DNA of 64,000 nucleotides. Source: Clostridia bacterium (GTDB lineage: Bacteria > Bacillota > Clostridia > Oscillospirales > CAG-382). The position numbers were made by a program, and so were the translations under genes. Position 1 is the first letter of the stretch, and each line of letters opens with the position of its first letter. The DNA lies in the NCBI GenBank assembly GCA_017537345.1, contig JAFYKY010000005.1:1-64000 (forward strand), in the 5' to 3' direction. Under the pieces are notes generated by a model. It did no database searches. It worked only from the letters and a program-made list of their open reading frames with translations, and had not been told where the DNA came from. Positions 52,451 through 60,300 of this stretch are shown here, piece by piece.

Positions 52451-53575
52451 TTAACCTAGAATACTTAATATAATTCCGCCTGCGATAACGGATGCAACCT
52501 GACCGGAAACGTTAACGCCGATAGAATGCATAAGCAGGAAGTTGTGGGGATCTTCTTTAAGTCCCATTTTATGAACGACACGGGCAGACATAGGGAATGC
52601 GGAAATACCGGAAGCGCCGATCATAGGGTTAACCTTATTTTTGGTAAAGAGGTTAAGGAACTTTGCAAACAGTACGCCGCCTGCGGTATCGAAAATGAAA
52701 GCTATAAGACCGAGACCGATAACGATAAGAGTGTCCCAACGGAGGAAATCGTCTGCCTTCATAGTAAATGCAACTACGATGCCGAGCAGAAGTGTTACAA
52801 GATTTGCGAGAACCTTTTGCGCGGTGTCGGAGAGAGAATCAAGTCTTCCGCATTCACGTATAAGGTTACCGAACATAAGGAATCCGATAAGGGATACGCA
52901 CTCGGGAGCAATAAGACCTACGACGATAGTAACGATAATGGGGAAGAATATACGTGTTTTTCTGGAAACGCCCTTGGGAGAGTATTCCATACGTATAAGT
53001 CTTTCCTTCTTGGTAGTAAGAAGCTTGATAACGGGAGGCTGAACAATGGGAACGAGAGCCATATAGGAATATGCGGCAACAATGATTGCGCCGATATACT
53101 TTGTTCCGAACTGTCCTGCAACGAAAATACTTGTAGGACCGTCAGCAGCGCCGATAATTGCTATAGATGCAGCGTCTGTGATAAGGAATCCTTCGCCAAA
53201 CAGACCAAGGTCACCAAGCAAAGCGGCGAGGAAAAGGGTCATAAATATACCGAACTGTGCTGATGCACCGAACAGCATAAGCTTGGGGTTGGAAAGCAGA
53301 GGGCCGAAATCGATCATTGCGCCGATACCGATAAACAGCAAAAGGGGTAAAAGCTCGTTTTCGATAGTAGCGCTGTAAAGTGTTTCGATAACCTCGGGTG
53401 CACCGGCTACGGGAAGGTTTACAAGTATTGCGCCGAAGCCCATGGGCAAGAGCAGGGTAGGCTCCATATCAAATTTGATAGCAAGGAAAATAAGAAATGC
53501 GCCTATAATCCACATTGCTATCATTCCGGGCTGATCCATTACAATTTTAACGGCGTTTTCATAAATGAATTCCAA
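52451..53575 (-). CDS. oadB: Sodium-pumping decarboxylase beta subunit
   Basis: 374 residues, about nine spans; the membrane subunit of oxaloacetate/glutaconyl-/methylmalonyl-CoA decarboxylases that couples decarboxylation to Na+ export. Blocks include GIGAMIDFGPLLSNPKLMLFGASAQFGIF, GAADGPTSIFVA (Asp in the Na+ channel) and MIGASGISAFPMSARV. Start is TTG 53575 with AAGGAG 9 bp upstream. Neither the carboxyltransferase alpha subunit nor a biotin carrier protein is encoded in the window. The leader carries a yybP-ykoY-type riboswitch. Confidence 0.93.
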   Translation of the reverse strand: MEFIYENAVKIVMDQPGMIAMWIIGAFLIFLAIKFDMEPTLLLPMGFGAILVNLPVAGAPEVIETLYSATIENELLPLLLFIGIGAMIDFGPLLSNPKLMLFGASAQFGIFMTLFLAALLGDLGLFGEGFLITDAASIAIIGAADGPTSIFVAGQFGTKYIGAIIVAAYSYMALVPIVQPPVIKLLTTKKERLIRMEYSPKGVSRKTRIFFPIIVTIVVGLIAPECVSLIGFLMFGNLIRECGRLDSLSDTAQKVLANLVTLLLGIVVAFTMKADDFLRWDTLIVIGLGLIAFIFDTAGGVLFAKFLNLFTKNKVNPMIGASGISAFPMSARVVHKMGLKEDPHNFLLMHSIGVNVSGQVASVIAGGIILSILG

Positions 53576-53593
53576 AAAAACATCTCCTTAAAC

Positions 53594-53635
53594 AAAAATA
53601 GACTTTTACCGTCGACAAAGGACGGTAAAAGTCTT
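53594..53635 (-). terminator. Riboswitch-controlled terminator before oadB
   Basis: AGACTTTTACCGTC and GACGGTAAAAGTCT are exact complements, followed on the minus strand by ATTTTT. Its 5' arm includes the 3' strand of the aptamer's P1, so aptamer and terminator exclude each other (an ON switch). Confidence 0.9.
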
Positions 53636-53716
53636 GCAATTGAATGTCTGTGCGGACCGTTTCGGTCGTATTGACGCAGTAGACAACGGTATATACCGCC
53701 TGCTACTCCCTTTTAC
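53625..53716 (-). ncRNA. yybP-ykoY-type (Mn2+) riboswitch upstream of oadB
   Basis: Minus strand: P1 is GTAAAAG / CTTTTAC, with the class signatures GGGAGTAGC at the 5' side and GCAAGA at the 3' side. Between them come a GCGGTATATACCG hairpin, then TGTCT/AGACA enclosing CTGCGTCAATACG and an ACCGAAACGGT hairpin. This is the yybP-ykoY arrangement. Promoter TTTACA, 17 bp, TATACT is at 53726-53754 and the terminator at 53594-53635 overlaps P1. Known members sense Mn2+ and control exporters; oadB is an unexpected target. Because the target is a Na+ pump, a Na+-responsive class should also be considered. Confidence 0.85.
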
Positions 53717-53725
53717 TTGCCTTGG

Positions 53726-53754
53726 AGTATAGCATATAAAAACCGATTTGTAAA
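53726..53754 (-). promoter_or_regulatory. sigma-A promoter of the oadB leader
   Basis: Minus strand: TTTACA (53749-53754), 17 bp, TATACT (53726-53731). Confidence 0.82.
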
Positions 53755-53828
53755 TACTTTATCCAAAAAATGTTTACTTAATATATAATTTGTGTTATAA
53801 TATTTTAAATAAGTTTCAGGAGATAAAA

Positions 53829-54878
53829 ATGAACAGTTCGCAGGGGAAAAAGCCATCGTCAAAACTTACGCTGATATACGTAGCGGTGATCGCTCTTGTA
53901 ATTACCGGCGTTGCCGTGTATATTGCCGTTCAATACGATGCCATCGAAGTTCTGTCTACAATAAAAAATATCGATCCTATTTTCGTTTTGCTGGGAATAT
54001 CAATGATCTTTCTTCAGCTGTATTCCGAAGCCGGTTGTCTTAAGATACTGTTTTCGCTTTTGGGCAGAAAAATATCGTTCTTTTCCGCCGCCGGCTATGC
54101 GGGAACCGATCTGTTATATTCCAATATTTCCCCCGCACAGCTTGCAGGACTTCCCGCCGCAGGATATTCTATGTTCAAGGACGGGATCGACGCGCCATCC
54201 TCCTGCAACGTACTCGCCATCTATTCAATGTGCAACCGTATCGCCGTAGTTATAGTGGCATCCGTTTCCGTTTGCATTTTCCCACTTTTATTAAACACCG
54301 GTTCCGCTCTGTTTATCAGCTTATTTATCTACGGCGCAATTGTAAATCTTTGTATCGTTTCAATTTTTGCTGTCGCTTTGTTTGCGCCCGCCTTTGCAAG
54401 ACGTATTATCCCCGGTACTGTGCGCTTTTTTTCCCGTTTTAAAATTTTTCATATAACCGAAGCTGCCGTTGAAAGATCCGTTCAAAGCGCGGAAGATTAT
54501 ATTTCGGCATCCAGAATAATACGTTCTTCTCCTTTAACCGTGTTTGCCGTTTTGCTCATCTGCATAGTAAAGCGTGTTATCAATTTTTCGATCGTATATT
54601 TCGCGTATCTTGCTTTCGGTTTGCGGAATGAAACCTTCGTTTATATTATTTCCGTACAATCGGTTCTGGCTGTTTCTTCGGAATCGGTTCCAATTCCCGG
54701 TTCTGCGGGCGTAGCGGAAAACGTTTTTACCATACTTTACAGCGGTGTTTTCGGACCCAGACTTTATATTCCCGCAATGATCGTTACCCGCGCGCTCAAT
54801 TTCTTGGCTTTGCTTGTCGTAAGCGGCGCGCACTCGCTTATTTACAAATTTTTCGGCAGAAGGGAAACAGAAAAATGA
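53829..54878 (+). CDS. Lysylphosphatidylglycerol synthase TM-region/flippase-like protein
   Basis: 349 residues with eight or more spans. IDPIFVLLGISMIFLQLYSEAGCLKILFSLLG, NISPAQLAGLPAAGYSMFKDG and VPIPGSAGVAENVFTILY (the P-[ILV]-PGG/S-xG-xxE loop) are blocks of the LPG_synthase_TM (UPF0104) family, which includes the MprF flippase domain and polyprenol-linked glycan flippases. The MprF catalytic synthase domain is absent. GGAGAT precedes ATG 53829. The stop overlaps the start of the next gene (ATGA), pointing to a joint envelope function. Confidence 0.88.
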   Translation: MNSSQGKKPSSKLTLIYVAVIALVITGVAVYIAVQYDAIEVLSTIKNIDPIFVLLGISMIFLQLYSEAGCLKILFSLLGRKISFFSAAGYAGTDLLYSNISPAQLAGLPAAGYSMFKDGIDAPSSCNVLAIYSMCNRIAVVIVASVSVCIFPLLLNTGSALFISLFIYGAIVNLCIVSIFAVALFAPAFARRIIPGTVRFFSRFKIFHITEAAVERSVQSAEDYISASRIIRSSPLTVFAVLLICIVKRVINFSIVYFAYLAFGLRNETFVYIISVQSVLAVSSESVPIPGSAGVAENVFTILYSGVFGPRLYIPAMIVTRALNFLALLVVSGAHSLIYKFFGRRETEK

Positions 54879-57277
54879 AAAAATCACTTTTAACGGTACT
54901 TTCTTTTATACTCGTATTGACTTGCTTGAATATTAACGGTTTTGCCGTAAACGAAATCGTTGTAAATATAAACGATGGGGATACCGTGGCGGGTGAATTT
55001 GAATTTATGGCTCACGGTATGGAAAATCTGCAGTTGAATATAGACGGTGTTTCTATCGGCGCCGGTATCGGAAGCCCTTACTTTTCCTTTAAGGCAGAAG
55101 GACTTGATTACGGCGGAGGAAACGTATATTACCGCGACGTTACTTTAACCGCGCTTCCTTCCGTTTCCGGTTCTTTTCAAATGGTGTTTGATGAAAATAT
55201 ACTTGAAAGCGGCGATGCGGCGCTGACCTATATTCCCGCTTCCGACGGATTTACGTATCCGGAGCTTCCCGTTTACGGTACTTATAATCTTGACGATCAG
55301 TCTATCGCAAAGGTTTCCGTAATTTTGCCCAACGGAAAGCCGGTTTCACCGTCTTCCGTTGTACTCTACTATCCTGTCGAAGGAACGGAACGGGTTACAG
55401 AGGTTAAAGAGGAATACGATCCCGCAAAAGCATATAATATAGGTGACGGTTGGAACGCTTCCACTAATCTCGGCGGAAGCACCCCAAATACTCCCATTTA
55501 TATTTCTTTCGTGTTCGAAGATCTGCTTGAAGCCATAAAGACCCAGAGCGGATCCGTTGCTGTGTTTGACACGGCTTCTTTGGAAGACGGAGAACACACC
55601 CTAACCGTTCTTTCTGATGGTAAAACGGTTAAAGAGGTTAAGTTTTTTACTGATAACACCGGACCTGCCATCAATTTTGATTTGGAGTTCGGTACCGTTA
55701 TCTACAAAGATTCCGTGTTGGAATTCACCGCAGAAGACATATCGGGCGAAGCAAAAATAAAGGCTGATATTGACGGTGAATTTTGCCATTCCGGCCGTAC
55801 ACTTCAATGGGTTTCCGAAGGCAGACATCTGCTCACTCTTACCGCTACCGACGCATACGGAAATACATCTACCGTTTGCACTGAATTCGTTATGTGCGAG
55901 CGTAAGGACAGCGTTATAACTGAGGATATGGAAACCAAGGACGGAATTGTCAGCATAAACGGAAACAGTGAAGAATACCGCTTTTATATCGGCACTTCCA
56001 AAGACTTTGTGTTTGAATATCAAGGCGGCACCACGGAAAAAGGCAGGGTAGTTGTTTCCGCTTACGATTGGCAAAATGATCGCTACGAACAACTTGGCAT
56101 TGCGCAAAACGGTGTCAAAACCGAATTTTCTCTTGAAGGCGACCGCTTTATCGGTGCAGAAGGTAAGGTAATAATAACCGTTAAGCCCGATATCTATATC
56201 TCGGAATCCGATACGGTCGTCTGGATAACCGATACCCAGTATTATTCGAATTTTGACGATCTCAACAACGTATACGAAACGATTCTTAATTACAGCGTAG
56301 ATCTTTATAAAAACGGCAAGGCAGGTTATCTTATTCATACGGGAGATATCGTTGATACCCACACTCCCGCAGACAAGGCACAATCCGAATGGAAATTTGC
56401 GGACAAGGTCCACGAAATTCTGGATAATGCAAATATGCCCAACGGTGTTCTCGCGGGAAATCACGATACAGGCAACACTCCCGCAAACGTTACTTATTTT
56501 AACCGATATTTCGGCAAGGGCAGATTTTCGGGCAACAACTGGTACGGTGGAAGTCTGGATCACAACTCCTGCCACTACGATCTTATCACGATTTCCGGCA
56601 GAGATTATCTGTTTTTGTATCTCAGCAACGGTATCGAGGCAAACGAACGCACCGTCGCCTGGGCAAACGCCGTTTGCAGCGCTTATCCCGAAAGAGCCGT
56701 AATTCTTTGTACCCACGCTTATCTCGATACGGACGGAACATACGTAAGCAACCCGCAGGACGTTAACGCTTACAACCACTCCCGTGCCGCTGAGATAATG
56801 GAAAACATAATAATCCCCAACGAAAACATAGTTGCCGTTTTGTGCGGTCACGTTCACGGCGCCTGCCGCGTTCAGCGCGACCTGGGTAACGGACGCTTCG
56901 TCTGGGAGATACTTTCCGATTATCAGTATGCCGAAACGGGCAGAGAGCCCACTCACAAGGTGAATGGCTGTACCACGGACGGAGAAGGTTATCTGCGCCT
57001 TATAACCTTCGGCACAGGCGGGACTATGAGCCAGACAACATATTCTCCCTTGCTTGACGATTATAATTTTTTTGATGATAATCAAGATGCCTTTGAGATC
57101 AACCTTCAGACAGTAAACGGAATGGTAAAGGTAAAGACAGATCTCGCAGTCATACGTTTTATTCCGGAGGATGATGGGGTAATCAACGTTCCGCTTATCG
57201 CGGTGATATTATCCCTTGTTTTGATAACATCGGTCATTACCGTTTGTTTAGTCCGCAAGAAAAAAAGGAGTAATTAA
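54875..57277 (+). CDS. Surface metallophosphoesterase with Ig-like domains
   Basis: 800 residues: signal peptide (1-24), beta domains (about 27-440, including an Ig-like FFTDNTGPAINFDLEFG segment), a calcineurin-like phosphoesterase domain and a C-terminal membrane anchor (about 770-793) followed by RKKKRSN. Metal and catalytic motifs are complete: ITDTQYY (about 452), HTGDIVD (489), AGNHDT (527), CTHAY (612), GHVHG (657). It faces outward and probably cleaves phosphodiesters or monoesters in the envelope. Translational coupling to the flippase-like gene suggests a shared lipid or teichoic-type substrate; that is inference. Confidence 0.9.
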   Translation: MKKSLLTVLSFILVLTCLNINGFAVNEIVVNINDGDTVAGEFEFMAHGMENLQLNIDGVSIGAGIGSPYFSFKAEGLDYGGGNVYYRDVTLTALPSVSGSFQMVFDENILESGDAALTYIPASDGFTYPELPVYGTYNLDDQSIAKVSVILPNGKPVSPSSVVLYYPVEGTERVTEVKEEYDPAKAYNIGDGWNASTNLGGSTPNTPIYISFVFEDLLEAIKTQSGSVAVFDTASLEDGEHTLTVLSDGKTVKEVKFFTDNTGPAINFDLEFGTVIYKDSVLEFTAEDISGEAKIKADIDGEFCHSGRTLQWVSEGRHLLTLTATDAYGNTSTVCTEFVMCERKDSVITEDMETKDGIVSINGNSEEYRFYIGTSKDFVFEYQGGTTEKGRVVVSAYDWQNDRYEQLGIAQNGVKTEFSLEGDRFIGAEGKVIITVKPDIYISESDTVVWITDTQYYSNFDDLNNVYETILNYSVDLYKNGKAGYLIHTGDIVDTHTPADKAQSEWKFADKVHEILDNANMPNGVLAGNHDTGNTPANVTYFNRYFGKGRFSGNNWYGGSLDHNSCHYDLITISGRDYLFLYLSNGIEANERTVAWANAVCSAYPERAVILCTHAYLDTDGTYVSNPQDVNAYNHSRAAEIMENIIIPNENIVAVLCGHVHGACRVQRDLGNGRFVWEILSDYQYAETGREPTHKVNGCTTDGEGYLRLITFGTGGTMSQTTYSPLLDDYNFFDDNQDAFEINLQTVNGMVKVKTDLAVIRFIPEDDGVINVPLIAVILSLVLITSVITVCLVRKKKRSN

Positions 57278-58602
57278 TGCACACCCACAACGAAATAAAC
57301 AATATTCTTAACAACTATACAGACCTTTGCGTTTCGAACACGACCACAGAGCCTTCCCTTTACGAAAAATATGACGTGAAGCGGGGATTGAGAGATGTGA
57401 ACGGTGTCGGTGTTCTTACGGGACTTACCGGAATTTCCGACGTGCGCAACGAAGGACAGCTTTTATACCGCGGAATAGATATAAAAGATATGGTAGCGGG
57501 CTTCGCCAAGGAAAAGCGTTACGGATTTGAAGAAGTAATTTATCTTTTGCTTATGGGAAAACAGCCTACTGCCGACCAGCTTAAGGAGTTTAAATCCATT
57601 TTAAGCGAATACCGAATTCTGCCCCGCAACTTCGTACGTGACGTTGTTCTCAAGGCGCCTACCGCCGACATAATGAATGCTCTCGCAAGAGAGGTGCTCA
57701 CTCTTTATTCCTACGATAAAGCGCAGGAAGACATTTCATTGCCCAACGTAATGCGTCAATGCCTACAGCTTATCTCCGTCTTTCCCCAGCTTGCCGTATA
57801 TTCCTACCATTCCTATAATTACAAGAAAAAGGGGAAAAGCCTTATAATCCATATAACCGACCCCAACCGCTCCATCGCGGAAGATATACTCGCATTGCTC
57901 CGCAGTGACGAGCAGTATACTCCTCTTGAAGCGCAAGTGCTGGATACTGCGTTGGTACTTCACGCAGAGCACGGCGGCGGAAATAACTCCACCTTTACCA
58001 CGAGAGTTGTTTCTTCTACGGGTACCGATACTTACTCGGCTATGGCGGCTTCCTTATGCTCGCTCAAAGGCCCCAAACACGGCGGAGCATCGCTTAAGGT
58101 TATGGAAATGTTTGAAAATATCCGCAAAAACGTAGATAACTGGAACGACGAAGAAGAGATCCGCGCTTATCTTTCCAAAATGCTGGATAAGCAGGCGTTC
58201 GACCGTACCGGACTCATTTACGGTGTGGGCCACGCCGTATATTCCAAAGCCGATCCCCGTGCGGAAGTTTTCCGCTCCTGCGTGGAATCTCTCGCCCGCG
58301 AAAAGGGAAAGACGAAGGATTACAAGCTGTACCGTAACGTGGAAAAGCACGCTATCGATCTGATTTCGCAAAAACGCCGTATTTATAAAGGCGTCGTTAC
58401 CAACGTGGATTTCTACAGCGGTTTTGCATACAGTATGCTTGGTCTGCCAAAGGAACTGTATATACCCATATTTGCTACCTCCCGTCTTGCAGGATGGTCT
58501 GCCCACAGAATGGAAGAGCTTATCAACGCAAGTAAGATAATCCGTCCTGCATACCACACCACCTGCGAAGAACAAAACTATATCCCCCTTGCGGAAAGAT
58601 AA
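57277..58602 (+). CDS. gltA: Citrate synthase
   Basis: 441 residues. Condenses acetyl-CoA and oxaloacetate (or propionyl-CoA for a methylcitrate synthase). Catalytic blocks: LVLHAEHGGGNNSTF (His), GVGHAVYSKADPRA (His) and NVDFYSGF (Asp). The N-terminal extension of about 50 residues and the CoA-binding SLKGPKHGGA block suit the clostridial type-I group. Its start overlaps the preceding stop by one base (TAATG). A role in glutamate synthesis by a partial TCA branch is likely in an anaerobe. Confidence 0.95.
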   Translation: MHTHNEINNILNNYTDLCVSNTTTEPSLYEKYDVKRGLRDVNGVGVLTGLTGISDVRNEGQLLYRGIDIKDMVAGFAKEKRYGFEEVIYLLLMGKQPTADQLKEFKSILSEYRILPRNFVRDVVLKAPTADIMNALAREVLTLYSYDKAQEDISLPNVMRQCLQLISVFPQLAVYSYHSYNYKKKGKSLIIHITDPNRSIAEDILALLRSDEQYTPLEAQVLDTALVLHAEHGGGNNSTFTTRVVSSTGTDTYSAMAASLCSLKGPKHGGASLKVMEMFENIRKNVDNWNDEEEIRAYLSKMLDKQAFDRTGLIYGVGHAVYSKADPRAEVFRSCVESLAREKGKTKDYKLYRNVEKHAIDLISQKRRIYKGVVTNVDFYSGFAYSMLGLPKELYIPIFATSRLAGWSAHRMEELINASKIIRPAYHTTCEEQNYIPLAER

Positions 58603-58604
58603 TT

Positions 58605-58633
58605 GTTGACAAACAAATTTCTCTGTGATATAA
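58605..58633 (+). promoter_or_regulatory. sigma-A promoter of the small-ORF leader
   Basis: TTGACA, 17 bp, TATAAT, just after the gltA stop codon. Confidence 0.83.
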
Positions 58634-58662
58634 TCAAGCAAATTTTTAAAACGAGGAACGAT

Positions 58663-58782
58663 ATGTTTATTAACGCAAAAGCACTTTTTGTTAATAACCA
58701 CGCACAGCGCGATTTCGCCGCCGACCGTTGGCAGCAGACCGTGCTTATATCGTCGTACCCGTTTTTTGAATTTATTATATAA
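58663..58782 (+). CDS. Small ORF in an attenuator-like leader, 39 aa
   Basis: ATG 58663 is preceded by GAGGAAC. The product (MFINAKALFVNNHAQRDFAA, then DRWQQTVLISSYPFFEFII) shows no family. The last codons run into an AT-rich tandem repeat. It lies in a predicted 200-nt transcript between a consensus promoter and a terminator that stands just before a methyltransferase gene, so it may be a leader peptide or the truncated start of a former gene. Confidence 0.45.
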   Translation: MFINAKALFVNNHAQRDFAADRWQQTVLISSYPFFEFII

Positions 58783-58812
58783 TTTTATATAATTTTATAT
58801 AATTTTATTTTA
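58774..58812 (+). repeat. AT-rich tandem repeat, 11-bp unit
   Basis: TATATAATTTT is repeated three times in a row and then decays to TATTTTATT. Such slipping repeats can change copy number. Confidence 0.75.
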
Positions 58813-58820
58813 TTAAACGA

Positions 58821-58870
58821 AAACAGCGGTGTAAGCTTTTGTAATTGCTTATACCGCTGTATTTTTATTT
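58821..58870 (+). terminator. Terminator directly before the methyltransferase gene
   Basis: ACAGCGGTGTAAGC pairs with GCTTATACCGCTGT (one mismatch), loop of about 9 nt, followed by ATTTTTATTTTT. The methyltransferase Shine-Dalgarno begins a few bases later. Confidence 0.82.
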
Positions 58871-58884
58871 TTAAGGAGGAAAAT

Positions 58885-59673
58885 ATGAATACTTTTGAAT
58901 CGCTGACCAATTATTACAATACAAAAAACGAGCATCTGCGGCTTTCTTCACGGCACGGCAGCGTTGAATTTTTAACGACGGTACGTTACGTGGAAAAATA
59001 CCTTTTCAAAAACGCACGTATTCTGGAGATAGGCGCCGCTACCGGCAGATATTCACATTATTTCGCTCAAAACGGATATACCGTAGATGCAATCGAACTT
59101 ATTGAGCATAATATCGATGTGTTCAATTCACTTACATTGCCCGAAGAAAAGATCACGGCAAGACAGGGAAACGCTCTTGATCTGTCACATATTAAGGATG
59201 AAACTTACGATATTACTCTTCTGCTGGGACCTATGTACCATTTATATACCGTGGAAGAGCAGCTTCAAGCTCTTTCGGAAGCGGTAAGGGTAACGAAGCA
59301 AAAGGGAAAAATATTCGCGGCATATTGCAATAACGATATGACGATGTACCAGTATTGCTTTAAACGAAATACGGTAAAGCACGAAATGGACAGAGGAATG
59401 ATCGACCCCGATACCTTCAAGCTGTATTCTACGCCGGAAGAAGTGTTTCAAATGCACCGCAAATCCGAGATCGATAAGTTGATGGAAAATTTCAATACAA
59501 CAAGACTGCATTTTGTCGGCACGGATATGTTAACGAGAATGATGGACGAAACCATAGATACAATGGATGATGAAACCTTTGATATCTATATGAAATATCA
59601 TTTTTCCGTATGCGAAAGGGAAGATATGGTAGGTGTTACCAACCATATGCTTGACGTAGTTGAAAAGAATTAG
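58885..59673 (+). CDS. Class I SAM-dependent methyltransferase
   Basis: 262 residues. SAM-binding motif I is ARILEIGAATGRYSHYF (residues 44-60), motif II VDAIELIEHN, and ITLLLGPMYHLY is motif IV; AVRVTKQKGKIFAAY completes the fold. The C-terminal helical part is family-specific and the substrate is unknown. AAGGAGG precedes ATG 58885. It lies downstream of a terminator, so expression may depend on read-through. Confidence 0.9.
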   Translation: MNTFESLTNYYNTKNEHLRLSSRHGSVEFLTTVRYVEKYLFKNARILEIGAATGRYSHYFAQNGYTVDAIELIEHNIDVFNSLTLPEEKITARQGNALDLSHIKDETYDITLLLGPMYHLYTVEEQLQALSEAVRVTKQKGKIFAAYCNNDMTMYQYCFKRNTVKHEMDRGMIDPDTFKLYSTPEEVFQMHRKSEIDKLMENFNTTRLHFVGTDMLTRMMDETIDTMDDETFDIYMKYHFSVCEREDMVGVTNHMLDVVEKN

Positions 59674-60125
59674 ATATTGTTTTCGCTTATATATTCGTCA
59701 AGAATTTCCGCGGCAGTTCTTATACATTCGATACAGCAAACACGTTTTTTATAATATTCGGCTGTTCTTTCGCCGGGAAGAGGGTCGTTGGACTTGCCTT
59801 CGGCTCCCAAGATCTCTCTGCAGGTATAACTGCCGTTGATTTCTGCAAATTTTTTAACAAGTCCTTGTATGGTTGCGTAATGATTTATTTTTGCGTTTTT
59901 ATCGCTTATATCGTCATAACCGAAGACAGCGCCGGCGGCAAGACACATTCCAAGACAGGCACCGCATGTCTCACGCAGTCTGCTTATACCGCCTCCGAAA
60001 GATGACGCCAGCCTGAAGGATGTTTTCAGATCAAAACCCGTAATATCACCGAACGATGCGAACACCGCCTGAGAACAATTTGCGCCTTTTAAGAACAGAT
60101 CAACTGCCGTTTCCGAACGTTTCAT
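59670..60125 (-). CDS. C_GCAxxG_C_C family redox protein
   Basis: 151 residues. GANCSQAVFASF near the N-terminus and ETCGACLGMCLAAGAVFG (the C-GCAxxG motif, here C-GACLGMC) followed by a late VCCIECIRTAAEIL match this family of redox-active or metal-binding proteins common in anaerobes. It converges with the methyltransferase gene with a 4-bp overlap. Promoter TTGACT, 16 bp, TATAAT at 60166-60193. Confidence 0.9.
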   Translation of the reverse strand: MKRSETAVDLFLKGANCSQAVFASFGDITGFDLKTSFRLASSFGGGISRLRETCGACLGMCLAAGAVFGYDDISDKNAKINHYATIQGLVKKFAEINGSYTCREILGAEGKSNDPLPGERTAEYYKKRVCCIECIRTAAEILDEYISENNI

Positions 60126-60165
60126 AACACTTTATCCTTTAAAACATATAAATTACTTGAATTTA

Positions 60166-60193
60166 ATTATACATAAAAGTAAAAATAAGTCAA
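60166..60193 (-). promoter_or_regulatory. sigma-A promoter of the C_GCAxxG_C_C gene
   Basis: Minus strand: TTGACT (60188-60193), 16 bp, TATAAT (60166-60171). Confidence 0.78.
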
Positions 60194-60202
60194 ATATATG
60201 TT

Positions 60203-60232
60203 GAAAATAATAATAAATTGTGTTATACTCTA
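60203..60232 (+). promoter_or_regulatory. sigma-A promoter of purA
   Basis: TTGAAA, 17 bp, TATACT, with a leader of about 65 nt to ATG 60301. No purine riboswitch motif is visible in it. Confidence 0.75.
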
Positions 60233-60300
60233 AAGTTGAGGTGTTATGTGCATCTAATTAATTCTGTTAATAAAATTAATCATATTTCAGAGGTGTTATT

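Noticed and set aside
55601-57085. 494-codon open frame opposite the metallophosphoesterase gene
   Set aside because: The + strand protein has complete catalytic motifs and a signal peptide; the antisense frame lacks start signals and domains.
60233-60300. Purine riboswitch in the purA leader
   Set aside because: None of the purine aptamer core strings is present in this AT-rich leader.
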